Notes: generated by a model not told the origin, from the letters alone. Numbered from the stretch's first letter, positions 1 through 5,378 are shown. The stretch is DNA of 5,589 nucleotides from Flavipsychrobacter stenotrophus (GCA_947379685.1 CANCOG010000357.1:1-5589), one strand, 5' to 3'. Translations and numbers: made by a program.

Positions 1-114
1 CACGTTCTTGCCTCTCTATGGCGGTTTCCTGCCCGTAAATAATAAACTGTGATGGCGATTCTGATTGCTATCGGTAGAAGCCACCTCACAGGCCGGTTTA
101 TAAATCCAAATGGT

Positions 115-145
115 TTTGTCATTACACCAACCACCTCTAACTTTG
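115..145 (+). promoter_or_regulatory. Bacteroidota-type promoter at the head of a palindromic repeat
   Basis: TTTG at 115-118 and TAACTTTG at 138-145 are separated by exactly 19 bp. That fits the Bacteroidota housekeeping sigma pattern (TTTG, 19-21 bp, TAnnTTTG). The expected start is near 150, so the transcript would open with the hairpin at 148-166. No coding sequence follows for 800 bp. The box therefore either drives a short untranslated RNA or is a passenger of the repeat. Confidence 0.45.
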
Positions 146-169
146 TCATTCCGCCCTAGGAGGAATCTC
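135..169 (+). repeat. REP-like hairpin repeat with promoter box, copy 1
   Basis: The unit reads CTC, TAACTTTG, TCATTCC, a short spacer, then AGGAGGAATCTC. ATTCC (148-152) pairs with GGAAT (162-166), and CC/GG inside adds to the stem with one G-A mismatch and a CTA loop. A near-identical unit is at 555-590. Repeats of the general form GTCATTCCGA...GGAATCT are common between genes in Bacteroidota and some other phyla. This is recalled family knowledge, not a search result. Confidence 0.7.
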
Positions 170-225
170 CAACATCGCGTTCTTGCCCTCAACCTAAATA
201 CCCAATCCAAATCAGGTGATACGCT

Positions 226-300
226 ACTGGTCCAAGTATTTACTTCGTCCTGCTATTCAGGGAGCCTGCTCGTCCGCCAGGGGGGCATTTGCTTCCGAAA
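226..300 (+). repeat. Dyad repeat element, long form, copy 1 (with 20-bp internal insertion)
   Basis: It starts GGTCCAAGTATTTACTTCG and ends TTCCGAAA. The 18-mer from 234 to 251 is identical at 1868-1885, and the ends GGTC and TTCCGAAA are also shared with 1862-1913. AAGTA/TACTT forms the dyad. Compared with that copy, this one has about 20 extra bases between CAGGGAG (258-264) and CAGGGGG (278-284). This looks like a short duplication or slippage event. Confidence 0.65.
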
Positions 301-440
301 AATGGAGCCCATTCGTTTTTAGATCCCATTCACGCTAGCTTTGTCCTTTAGCGGTTGGTTCTCTAATTATCAGTGGCTGCAATCGGGTCTGGTTCTTGGG
401 CTAAATCCTTGGATGTCTGTAATCTTCGAAATCGGGTAAT

Positions 441-530
441 GATGCCATCGGTATTACATGTTTGTAGTAAACACAAGATTACCCAATCCCGATGCCGTAC
501 GTTTCACATGTATACCTATTCCTGAACAGC
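441..530 (+). repeat. Tandem 50-bp repeat pair, block 1
   Basis: Two units begin with GATGCC at 441 and 491, exactly 50 bp apart. Each has a dyad (GATGCC, three bases, then a degenerate GGNATN) followed by ACATG. A second block of the same design begins at 715. The first unit of each block shares long stretches, such as GATGCCATCGG and ACATGTTT, and both blocks are preceded by CGGGTAAT or CCCGTAAT. The sequence is non-coding. Confidence 0.7.
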
Positions 531-534
531 CCGA

Positions 535-565
535 TGTGTTTTAAAAACTGGCTACTCTAACTTTG
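535..565 (+). promoter_or_regulatory. Weaker Bacteroidota-type promoter at the second hairpin repeat
   Basis: TAACTTTG at 558-565 has TGTG at 535-538, exactly 19 bp upstream and one mismatch from TTTG. The arrangement is the same as at 115-145. No gene begins just downstream. Confidence 0.3.
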
Positions 566-590
566 TTCATTCCGACGTAGGAGGAATCTC
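555..590 (+). repeat. REP-like hairpin repeat with promoter box, copy 2
   Basis: This is the second copy of the unit at 135-169. It has the same CTCTAACTTTG head, one extra T, and a changed loop (GACGTAGGA). The stem is ATTCC (569-573) with GGAAT (583-587). Keeping the dyad while the loop drifts is typical of REP-like elements. Confidence 0.7.
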
Positions 591-598
591 TGGGAGAC

Positions 599-620
599 AC
601 CTGCTTGCGGTAGGCAGTTT
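599..620 (+). repeat. CTGC...GCAG hairpin followed by a T-rich tract
   Basis: CTGCTTG (601-607) pairs with TAGGCAG (611-617), using two G-T wobbles and a three-base loop. TTTCTTTTCT follows. CCTGCCTGCGGTAGGCAGG-type palindromes are very common between genes in Bacteroidota (recalled knowledge). It could act as a terminator for transcripts started at 138-145 or 558-565, but no gene lies upstream to be terminated. Confidence 0.5.
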
Positions 621-671
621 CTTTTCTCACCCTTTAATTCTAACTGACTGGAAACCCCGTCTGCACAACAG

Positions 672-690
672 GCGTGAATCCTAATCACGC
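672..690. repeat. Short inverted repeat GCGTGA / TCACGC
   Basis: A six-base perfect stem (672-677 with 685-690) encloses a 7-base loop, in non-coding DNA just before the second 50-bp repeat block. Its function is unknown. It could be a small operator or a repeat remnant. Confidence 0.3.
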
Positions 691-714
691 AACAATAAAA
701 GCATATCCCGTAAT

Positions 715-810
715 GATGCCATCGGCATCACATGTTTATAGTAGAAACAAGACCACCCTATCCCGATGCCGTAGGTATCGCATGTGTGCAGGAAACAACC
801 AACAGGGCTC
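715..810 (+). repeat. Tandem 50-bp repeat pair, block 2
   Basis: Units begin with GATGCC at 715 and 765, again exactly 50 bp apart. The first unit has a cleaner dyad, GATGCCATCGGCATC, and the second has GATGCCGTAGGTATC. Each is followed by ACATG or GCATG. Order and spacing match block 1 (441-530), so the pair was copied as a unit or both derive from one dimeric element. Confidence 0.7.
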
Positions 811-833
811 TTAGGTAACGGGCTTGGCATATC

Positions 834-866
834 CACTGGTCCAGGCGGACACTTGGTCTCTTTTTT
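834..866 (+). terminator. GGTCC dyad variant with T6 tract, possible terminator
   Basis: CCAGG (841-845) can pair with CTTGG (852-856), and a run of six T follows at 861-866. The sequence ACTGGTCCA...ACTTGGTC is also a diverged member of the dyad family seen at 226, 1861 and 1925. The stem is short, so terminator activity is uncertain. If real, it would insulate the gene at 962 from transcription entering from the repeat region. Confidence 0.3.
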
Positions 867-875
867 GTGGTCAGC

Positions 876-887
876 CAGCATTTGCTG
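876..887. promoter_or_regulatory. Perfect inverted repeat CAGCATTTGCTG, possible operator
   Basis: CAGCA and TGCTG flank TT, about 40 bp upstream of the -7 box of the gene that follows. The position would suit a regulator site, but one 12-bp palindrome is weak evidence. Confidence 0.2.
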
Positions 888-926
888 TATGCAATTTTTG
901 ATGAGCAAATGATTTTAATTTTTTTG

Positions 927-934
927 TAGCTTTG
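927..934 (+). promoter_or_regulatory. -7 box TAGCTTTG of the DUF4349-like gene
   Basis: TAGCTTTG fits TAnnTTTG and lies behind an AT-rich tract (911-926). The nearest TTTG upstream (897-900) is 26 bp away, longer than usual, so the -33 element is poor. A start near 940 would give a leader of about 20 nt containing GGAAG (941-945) ahead of the ATG at 962. The box overlaps the alternative TTG start at 932, which argues against that start. Confidence 0.45.
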
Positions 935-961
935 AATTTAGGAAGTTGTAACATAGTCAGT

Positions 962-1846
962 ATGAATACGAACTTAAAAAGGAGCGCACGGAAAGTATTT
1001 TCCTGGTCGCTTGTACTATTTATTGGGTTGTTTATGTTCAGGATGGTATATGGCTACGTTAGCCCCGAGGGCGGTGGTTCCCATGTTAACGGAGACGAGT
1101 TCTTTAGCAGTTTAGAAAACGTAAAAAGGAACTATGCATCTGAGAAAAAGGCTATGACGGCGGACGTCCAGCAGAAGTCAGCAATTGCATCTAATCAGAA
1201 GTTTGAAAAGACCGCTTCCATTAAATCAAAGTCGTCAGAATTTGAGAAAGATGAGAGGAAGATAAAAGTGGAAACAAGGGCTTTTAATGCAGTTATTCAG
1301 TATGAGCAAAATATTGGTCAGAAGGGAAGTAGACAGATACACTTAATGATTGGCGTAAACCCAGCTTTGTTTGACTCTTTTTGCAGGGTTATTCAGACTA
1401 TCGGAGTATTAAAAGGTATTGAGGTTACTAAAGTAGATAAGACCAACGAGTATAAGAAATTGAATGCTGAGAAATCGTCTCTGGAAAAGACGCTGCAATC
1501 TTTGACGGAACTTAAGGTCCGCGTTGGACAAATTAGCGATTTTGTCTCTCTCCATGACAAAATATTGGAAATTGAAGAGCGTTTGCAAAAATTGGGGGTT
1601 GAGCTCGGAGATTTTGATTCAGAAAATGAATTTTGTACGGTGAAACTTTCGCTGTTTGAAGGGACGACTTCCGAAAAAAATATCTCACCCGCAAAAAGGA
1701 TAAAGGTGGCGCTTGAATGGACGATAAAGTATTTTTCAATTATTGTATTTACTGTACTCGGTCTTTCAGCGACAGTCTTTTTGCTATTAGCTATACTTGA
1801 TAAGTTCAAAGTGATCAGTGCCATGGTAAATAGGATGAAGGAGTAG
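962..1846 (+). CDS. DUF4349-like membrane protein of unknown function
   Basis: The product is 294 aa from the ATG at 962. A TTG ten codons upstream (932) stays in frame but lies inside the likely -7 box. Residues 13-32 are a hydrophobic segment after a basic N-terminus (signal anchor or uncleaved signal), with no lipobox. Residues 45-100 are hydrophilic and Lys/Ser/Glu-rich. Residues 101-234 carry the DUF4349-like pattern: a strand with KVETRAFNAV, then a RQIHLMIGVNPALFDSF block resembling the family's RVPAxxFDxF, a VTKVDKTNEYKKL block resembling DVTxQYxDL, a long coiled-coil helix (about 163-215) and a closing FCTVKLSLFE strand. Residues 257-279 are a second membrane helix before a short basic tail. 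The central domain would thus lie on one side of the membrane, probably periplasmic, with both ends anchored. The family has no established function. The gene stands alone between two repeat-filled gaps, convergent with apaG, and appears more AT-rich than mnmG. Confidence 0.7.
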   Translation: MNTNLKRSARKVFSWSLVLFIGLFMFRMVYGYVSPEGGGSHVNGDEFFSSLENVKRNYASEKKAMTADVQQKSAIASNQKFEKTASIKSKSSEFEKDERKIKVETRAFNAVIQYEQNIGQKGSRQIHLMIGVNPALFDSFCRVIQTIGVLKGIEVTKVDKTNEYKKLNAEKSSLEKTLQSLTELKVRVGQISDFVSLHDKILEIEERLQKLGVELGDFDSENEFCTVKLSLFEGTTSEKNISPAKRIKVALEWTIKYFSIIVFTVLGLSATVFLLLAILDKFKVISAMVNRMKE

Positions 1847-1860
1847 AATCATTACACCAC

Positions 1861-1913
1861 TTGGTCGAAGTATTTACTTCGTCCTTGCATTTAGGAGGTG
1901 TTTGGTTCCGAAA
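1861..1913 (+). repeat. Dyad repeat element, long form, copy 2
   Basis: It contains the perfect dyad CGAAGT-ATTT-ACTTCG (1867-1882), extended by GG and CC outside a mismatch, and ends with TTCCGAAA. It matches 226-300 but lacks that copy's 20-bp insertion. It starts 15 bp after the stop codon at 1846, so the hairpin may end or stabilise the mRNA. TCATTACACCA at 1849-1859 also recurs at 119-129. Confidence 0.65.
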
Positions 1914-1923
1914 CAAATCCCCT

Positions 1924-1948
1924 ACTGGTCCAAGCCTCCGCTTAGTTC
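1924..1948 (+). repeat. Dyad repeat element, short form
   Basis: It reads CTGGTCCAAGCCTCCGCTTA followed by GTTCC, with AAGC pairing to GCTT around a CTCC loop. It shares the CTACTGGTCCAAG head with the copy at 225. Repeats of the form GGTCCAAG...CTTGGTCC are frequent in Bacteroidota intergenic DNA (recalled). Confidence 0.55.
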
Positions 1949-1955
1949 CCCAATA

Positions 1956-1985
1956 CAAGAAAGGTCTCGCTTTCAAATTTTCTTG
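1956..1985. terminator. Inverted repeat between convergent genes, weak terminator candidate
   Basis: CAAGAAA (1956-1962) and TTTCTTG (1979-1985) can form a 7-bp stem with a 16-nt loop. An overlapping alternative is GAAAG (1959-1963) with CTTTC (1970-1974), followed by AAATTTT. The position midway between convergent genes suits a terminator, but both stems are weak and AT-rich. Confidence 0.25.
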
Positions 1986-2032
1986 GCGGCTTTGCTTTTA
2001 ATAGACCAGTCCTGGGTTGAGTAAACTGTGAA

Positions 2033-2065
2033 CTACGCCTTAGCGTCTTTGCGCGAAACCGCAAG
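2033..2065 (-). repeat. CGCAAAGACGCTAAGGCG-type interspersed repeat
   Basis: Read on the minus strand it contains CGCAAAGACGCTAAGGCG. I recall this as a widespread short intergenic repeat that often appears in databases as spurious protein. TTGCG (2049-2053) and CGCAA (2060-2064) form a small hairpin 25 bp past the apaG stop. It might protect the 3' end of the apaG message, but no U-run follows. Confidence 0.5.
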
Positions 2066-2089
2066 TTAATGACAATGGCCTAAAGCCCC

Positions 2090-2476
2090 TTAATTCAATT
2101 TCGCCGGAACGATCAGCTGAAACTCTGGAATAATAACAGTGAATTTTTTCTTGTTAAACAGGTTCTCAATGAGGTAGGTGCCATACATCTTACCTACATC
2201 ACTCCGTAAACCAGCAGCAGAGCTGTATTGGTACGAATTGCCGGGCTCTATGACTGGTTGCCTGCCAACTACACCTTCGCCTTGTACTTCGCGGTGAGTG
2301 CCATTGCTGTCCATTATATGCCAGTGTCTGCTTAGTAGTTTCACTGGGTACATCGTTAGGTTTTCTATGGTGATACGGTATGCAAACAGGTATTCTGAGT
2401 TCAAGGGGTTTGATTGTGTCGGTTGGAAAAATGTTTCAACCTTAATACTAATACCCTCTGTTACCAATTGCACCAT
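2090..2476 (-). CDS. apaG: ApaG family protein (DUF525, fibronectin III-like fold)
   Basis: The product is 128 aa, normal for ApaG (about 125-130). Family landmarks appear in order: TEGISIKVETFF (6-17), the core strand YRITIENLT (33-41), RHWHIMDSNG (50-59), the signature GEGVVGRQP (66-74), PGNSYQYSS (78-86) and GKMYGTY (95-101). A closing strand with PEFQL follows. ApaG is a small soluble beta-sandwich protein. In Salmonella the homologue CorD affects cobalt resistance and magnesium efflux, but the molecular function is unsettled and no metal ligand is obvious here. The gene is last in the minus-strand series, 50 bp after recX, and has its own TAGCTTTG box. A purine stretch (AAAAAGAAAG) precedes the ATG, so translation start at 2476 looks sound. 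Confidence 0.93.
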   Translation of the reverse strand: MVQLVTEGISIKVETFFQPTQSNPLNSEYLFAYRITIENLTMYPVKLLSRHWHIMDSNGTHREVQGEGVVGRQPVIEPGNSYQYSSAAGLRSDVGKMYGTYLIENLFNKKKFTVIIPEFQLIVPAKLN

Positions 2477-2496
2477 ATGCTTTCTTTTTAGTTATA

Positions 2497-2504
2497 CAAA
2501 GCTA
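2497..2504 (-). promoter_or_regulatory. -7 box TAGCTTTG upstream of apaG
   Basis: On the minus strand TAGCTTTG fits TAnnTTTG and lies 20 bp before the apaG ATG, inside the recX-apaG gap. No good TTTG is seen 19-22 bp upstream. It may be a weak internal promoter that lets apaG be expressed apart from mnmG and recX. Confidence 0.35.
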
Positions 2505-2526
2505 GTAAATTGTTGCTTATATTCGG

Positions 2527-2982
2527 TTACTTATTTTTTATTTTCTCCGTTAACAAGTTTGTTACAATTTCCATTTCATAACCCTTTTGTATAATATATC
2601 TAAACACCTTGCCTTTAAGTTTCGCCTCGCTTCTTTCTCCTCGTAATTCATGGAGTTTTTTGTCCATTAGTTTATTCAGCACAGCATCATATTCCTCCTC
2701 GTCTATTTCGGTCATCGCCTTTTTTATACAATACTCCGATATCTTCCTTAACCGTAGTTCCTGCTTTATCTTCACCTTTCCCCACTGTTTCATCCTGAAT
2801 TTCCCCCGTGCATATGCACGTGCAAAACGCTCTTCATTCAGCAGACCTCTTTCTATCAGTTCGGTAATATGTTGTTCTACTTCTTTCTGATAACAGCCAA
2901 GTTCATATAGTTTATTACGCACCTCGCTGTGGCACCGTTCCTGGTATTCACAGTATCGTGCTATCGACTGGCTTATTTCCAT
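2527..2982 (-). CDS. recX: Regulatory protein RecX
   Basis: The product is 151 aa. RecX proteins bind inside the RecA-DNA filament groove and limit RecA recombinase and co-protease activity, so the likely role is control of homologous recombination and the damage response in the cytoplasm. The expected three helical repeats are visible. R1 (about 5-50) has RYCEYQERCHSEVRNKL and ELIERGLLNEERFA. R2 (about 51-95) has the typical YARGKFRMKQWGKVKIKQEL. R3 (about 115-148) has KLKGKVFRYIIQKGYEMEIV. The length is close to family norms (E. coli 166 aa). It follows mnmG by 36 bp on the same strand, with no TAnnTTTG box in the gap, so co-transcription with mnmG is likely. recA is not in the window, and no SOS box was recognised. 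Confidence 0.92.
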   Translation of the reverse strand: MEISQSIARYCEYQERCHSEVRNKLYELGCYQKEVEQHITELIERGLLNEERFARAYARGKFRMKQWGKVKIKQELRLRKISEYCIKKAMTEIDEEEYDAVLNKLMDKKLHELRGERSEAKLKGKVFRYIIQKGYEMEIVTNLLTEKIKNK

Positions 2983-3018
2983 CGCTTACTTGTTCTCAAT
3001 CTATTTAAACGATTAGGA

Positions 3019-4887
3019 TTAACGGCCCATGTATACCAATAGTATCTGTACATCACTCGGGTTTACACCACTGATACGGCTCGCTTGTCCCAGTGTTGTT
3101 GGCTTTATCTTCATGAGTTTCTGCCTTGCTTCTATTGACATTGCCGTAAGTTTCTCGTAATTAAATGTTTCGGGAATCATCAATTCTTCCAGCGAAGACA
3201 TCTTCTTAACGAGTTCATGTTCCTTCTCAATGTACACGTCATACTTCACCTGTATCTCCACCTGTTCAAGGATGAGAGGATCAGTTTCACCTATACTTTC
3301 CTTCAATTCAGGAATGGCCTCTATCATATCCTTTATGCCAATTCCGGGCCTTAAAAGAAGTTTGAGCGCCCTTGTCTTCTCAACAATTGCCGTTGAATTA
3401 TTGTCTTCGAGAAACTGATTGAATACGGATGGTTCAGCTTGTTGGTCAGCCAACAGTTTCTTAATACGCTTTATCTGGTGTTCTTTTTCTTCCACCAATT
3501 GCAGGCGTTGATCCGAAGCCAGGCCTATTTTGTGCGCCAAGGGAGTTAATCGTAGATCAGCGTTATCTTGCCTGAGTATGGTTCTGTATTCCGCCCTGCT
3601 TGTGAACATTCGGTAAGGTTCATCAGTTCCCTTATTAATGAGGTCGTCGATGAGCACACCTATGTAGGCATCACTGCGTTTCAGGATAAGCGGTTCCTCA
3701 TTGCTTGTTAGCCTGCTAGCATTAATACCAGCCATCAATCCCTGGCAGGCTGCTTCCTCATAACCGGTTGTTCCGTTTATTTGTCCCGCAAAGAAAAGGT
3801 TACTGATGAGTTTGGTCTCCAGTGTCGATCTTAATTGTGTTGGTGGGAAGTAGTCATATTCAATAGCATATCCGGGCCTGAAGAACTTGCAACGCTCAAA
3901 TCCCGGTACCAACTGTAACGCTTTGTACTGTACTTCTTCCGGTAACGATGTGCTGAAGCCATTAACGTAGATCTCTACTGTATCCCAGCCTTCCGGTTCA
4001 ACAAAGAGTTGGTGACGTTCTTTCTCTACAAAGCGGGTTATCTTGTCCTCTATGCTTGGGCAATATCTTGGGCCACTACCCTTGATCCTGCCTTGGTACA
4101 TCGGTGATTGTTCAAAACCTGTCTTTAATATTTCATGAACCGCATCGTTTGTGTGGGTAATCCAGCAACAGCGTTGGTTGGCTGACTTCACCTTTTCTAC
4201 CGGCAGATAGGAGAAACCAACGATCTCCTCGTCGCCTTCCTGTATTTCCATCTTTGTGTAGTCGAGGCTGCGGCCATCTATCCTTGGTGGTGTACCTGTT
4301 TTGAGCCTTGCGCTTTCAAACCCTAGTTCGACAAGTTGTTCTGTGATTCCAGTTGCGCCCTTCTCTCCCATTCTTCCACCGCCAAATTGCTTTTCCCCGA
4401 TATGAATAACGCCGTTGAGGAACGTTCCGTTGGTGAGTACTACCGCCTTTCCATTGATGCGCTGACCCATTGCTGTTACTACGCCGGTAATTGTTCCACG
4501 TGAAACAATCAGGCTGCATACCATATCCTGCCAGAAATCCAGGTTGGGGGTTTGTTCCAGCATCATACGCCATGTGTGTGCGAACAGCATCCTGTCATTC
4601 TGTGAACGCGGGCTCCACATTCCTGGTCCCTTTGACCTGTTTAGCATACGGAACTGTATGGTGCTCTTGTCGCTTACTATTCCACTGTAACCACCCATTG
4701 CGTCTATCTCACGAACTATCTGGCCCTTTGCTATGCCCCCCATGGCTGGGTTGCAACTCATTTGGGCTATTGTTTGCATGTTCATGGTTATCAACAGAAC
4801 CTTTGAACCCATATTGGCTGCTGCCGCCGCCGCTTCACAACCGGCATGGCCTGCGCCAACTACTATTACATCATAATCAGGAAACAT
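3019..4887 (-). CDS. mnmG: tRNA uridine-5-carboxymethylaminomethyl modification enzyme MnmG (GidA)
   Basis: The product is 622 aa from the ATG at 4887 (E. coli 629). With the GTPase MnmE it uses FAD, a methylene-folate carbon and glycine or ammonium to build cmnm5 or nm5 on wobble U34 of certain tRNAs. The Rossmann FAD motif GAGHAGCEAA is at 11-20. SCNPAMGGIAKG (44-55) carries the conserved Cys45, and GPRYCPSIEDK (272-282) carries Cys276, equivalent to the catalytic pair Cys47/Cys277 of E. coli. FAGQINGTTGYEEAACQG (366-383) is the second FAD signature, RMFTSRAEYR (426-435) is conserved, and the C-terminal helical domain that contacts MnmE and tRNA ends in TTLGQASRISGV (597-608). The gene appears intact. 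A TTG five codons upstream (4902) is in frame but overlaps the promoter box, so Met at 4887 is preferred. Codons 127-132 overlap a parS-like site. Confidence 0.97.
   Translation of the reverse strand: MFPDYDVIVVGAGHAGCEAAAAAANMGSKVLLITMNMQTIAQMSCNPAMGGIAKGQIVREIDAMGGYSGIVSDKSTIQFRMLNRSKGPGMWSPRSQNDRMLFAHTWRMMLEQTPNLDFWQDMVCSLIVSRGTITGVVTAMGQRINGKAVVLTNGTFLNGVIHIGEKQFGGGRMGEKGATGITEQLVELGFESARLKTGTPPRIDGRSLDYTKMEIQEGDEEIVGFSYLPVEKVKSANQRCCWITHTNDAVHEILKTGFEQSPMYQGRIKGSGPRYCPSIEDKITRFVEKERHQLFVEPEGWDTVEIYVNGFSTSLPEEVQYKALQLVPGFERCKFFRPGYAIEYDYFPPTQLRSTLETKLISNLFFAGQINGTTGYEEAACQGLMAGINASRLTSNEEPLILKRSDAYIGVLIDDLINKGTDEPYRMFTSRAEYRTILRQDNADLRLTPLAHKIGLASDQRLQLVEEKEHQIKRIKKLLADQQAEPSVFNQFLEDNNSTAIVEKTRALKLLLRPGIGIKDMIEAIPELKESIGETDPLILEQVEIQVKYDVYIEKEHELVKKMSSLEELMIPETFNYEKLTAMSIEARQKLMKIKPTTLGQASRISGVNPSDVQILLVYMGR
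4492..4507 (-). other. parS-like site 1, inside mnmG
   Basis: The plus strand reads TGTTCCACGTGAAACA, a match to the ParB site TGTTNCACGTGNAACA. Read on the minus strand it is TGTTTCACGTGGAACA, identical to sites 3, 6 and 7 but in the opposite orientation. It spans MnmG codons 127-132 (I-V-S-R-G-T) and lies 427 bp from the main cluster. Confidence 0.8.
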
Positions 4888-4891
4888 GCGG

Positions 4892-4924
4892 CAAAGATAC
4901 AAGCTATTGGCCTAACTTAACCAA
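4892..4924 (-). promoter_or_regulatory. mnmG promoter giving a leaderless or nearly leaderless mRNA
   Basis: On the minus strand TATCTTTG (4899-4892) fits TAnnTTTG, and TTGG (4924-4921) lies 21 bp upstream as the -33 box. Only four bases (CCGC) separate the box from the mnmG ATG, so transcription should begin at or within a few bases of the start codon. A parS-like site (4934-4949) begins 9 bp beyond the -33 box, so ParB loading could influence this promoter. Confidence 0.65.
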
Positions 4925-4933
4925 TGGGCATAT

Positions 4934-4949
4934 TGTTCCACGTGGAACA
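4934..4949. other. parS-like site 2 (perfect palindrome)
   Basis: TGTTCCACGTGGAACA is fully symmetric. It is the only perfect palindrome of the set and the site nearest the mnmG promoter, 9 bp upstream of its -33 box. Confidence 0.88.
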
Positions 4950-5045
4950 TTACAATACAGGGTTGTTGGGTGGGCCTTTGAGGGTTCGTAGTCGTGTCAT
5001 ATTGTTTGTACGTAGTAAGCTCCGTAATTGTCCACCCTTCTCGAT

Positions 5046-5061
5046 TGTTTCACGTGGAACA
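5046..5061 (+). other. parS-like site 3
   Basis: TGTTTCACGTGGAACA matches TGTTNCACGTGNAACA, with unlike arms (TTTC on the left, GGAA on the right). It starts 112 bp after site 2. Confidence 0.88.
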
Positions 5062-5151
5062 TTTGTTTTTCTTTTTGAGTTGTGGTGGATGCTATTATGA
5101 GCTTTGGGTCGATGGTGTCTTGGGGCTGGCAACTGGCTTCAACCCCGATGA

Positions 5152-5167
5152 CGTTTCACGTGGAACA
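5152..5167 (+). other. parS-like site 4 (first base changed)
   Basis: CGTTTCACGTGGAACA differs from sites 3, 6 and 7 only at the outermost base. The CACGTG core and both inner arms are intact, so binding is likely. It starts 106 bp after site 3. Confidence 0.8.
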
Positions 5168-5182
5168 TTCCTCGGGTAATGT

Positions 5183-5218
5183 GTGGCTTGCGTCTGCGCT
5201 TTAGTTTTGGTTATTTGG
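5183..5218 (+). repeat. Degenerate direct repeat inside the parS cluster, copy 1
   Basis: GTGGCTT (5183-5189) is followed by GCTTTAGTTTTGGTTATT (5198-5215). The same two blocks, in the same order and with one mismatch in the second, occur at 5331-5337 and 5357-5374. Each copy lies just right of a parS-like site (sites 4 and 5), which suggests that spacer and site were duplicated together and then diverged. Confidence 0.5.
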
Positions 5219-5306
5219 TGTAGTCATGACCGGTCGAGCGGCTCATTTGATTGTGTTTTAACTAGAACGAATCTCGGTGATCTGGCTGCGGGGCTCTCCG
5301 TTGTGT

Positions 5307-5322
5307 TGTTCAACGTGGAACA
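5307..5322. other. parS-like site 5 (degenerate core)
   Basis: TGTTCAACGTGGAACA differs from site 2 by one base that breaks the CACGTG core (to AACGTG). ParB affinity is usually sensitive to core changes, so this may be a weakened or decaying site. It starts 155 bp after site 4, the largest gap in the cluster. Confidence 0.6.
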
Positions 5323-5330
5323 GTTTACTA

Positions 5331-5378
5331 GTGGCTTTGGTTTTCATCTGTGCTTTGCTTTAGTTCTGGTTATTGGTT
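5331..5378 (+). repeat. Degenerate direct repeat inside the parS cluster, copy 2
   Basis: GTGGCTT (5331-5337) and GCTTTAGTTCTGGTTATT (5357-5374) mirror the blocks at 5183-5215, with about 11 extra bases between them. The copy follows parS-like site 5 by 8 bp, whereas the first copy follows site 4 by 15 bp. Confidence 0.5.

Larger units (their letters stand above)
1..961. other. Repeat-rich non-coding region upstream of the DUF4349-like gene
   Basis: No open frame here resembles a protein. The ones present run through palindromic repeats and give the low-complexity products typical of such elements. The stretch is a mosaic of repeat units that recur within the window and are listed separately, plus promoter-like boxes at 138-145, 336-343, 558-565 and 927-934. 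Positions 310-440 hold only a TAGCTTTG box (336-343) inside a weak inverted repeat (CGCTA 333-337, TAGCG 349-353). CGTTCTTGCC occurs at both 3-12 and 178-187. The left limit of the region lies outside the window. Confidence 0.75.
1847..2089. other. Convergent intergenic region filled with repeats
   Basis: These 243 bp between the stop of the DUF4349-like gene and the stop of apaG hold no gene. They contain two dyad repeats, a CAAGAAA/TTTCTTG inverted repeat and a CGCAAAGACGC-type repeat. No classic stem plus U-run terminator is clear for either gene, so the hairpins may serve that role. Confidence 0.7.

Noticed and set aside
441..810. CRISPR array
   Set aside because: There are only two units per block, the repeats diverge, no unique spacers of even length lie between identical repeats, and no cas gene is nearby.
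681..908. 75-aa minus-strand open frame over the 50-bp repeats
   Set aside because: Its sequence is mostly translated repeat (HVMPMASLRD-like). No promoter or family resemblance was seen.
1..931. Insertion sequence or transposase remnant as the source of the left-end repeats
   Set aside because: No transposase fragment in any frame and no matched terminal inverted repeats with target duplication were seen. The repeats fit short REP-like elements better.
4787..4797. DnaA box (TTATCAACA) and hence an oriC here
   Set aside because: It is a single near-match inside mnmG coding sequence. No cluster of TTATCCACA-like boxes and no AT-rich unwinding element were seen in the window.
4900..4902. TTG as the mnmG start codon
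   Set aside because: It overlaps the TATCTTTG promoter region and would lie upstream of the predicted transcript start; the ATG at 4887 begins the conserved N-terminus. The TTG at 932 of the DUF4349-like gene was rejected on the same grounds.
4491..4991. 166-aa open frame on the plus strand opposite mnmG
   Set aside because: It is antisense to a highly conserved gene, with Cys/Leu/Pro-rich product and no recognisable domain.
5012..5027. Further degenerate parS near TGTTTGTACGTAGTAA
   Set aside because: It lacks the CACGTG core and the right arm does not match.
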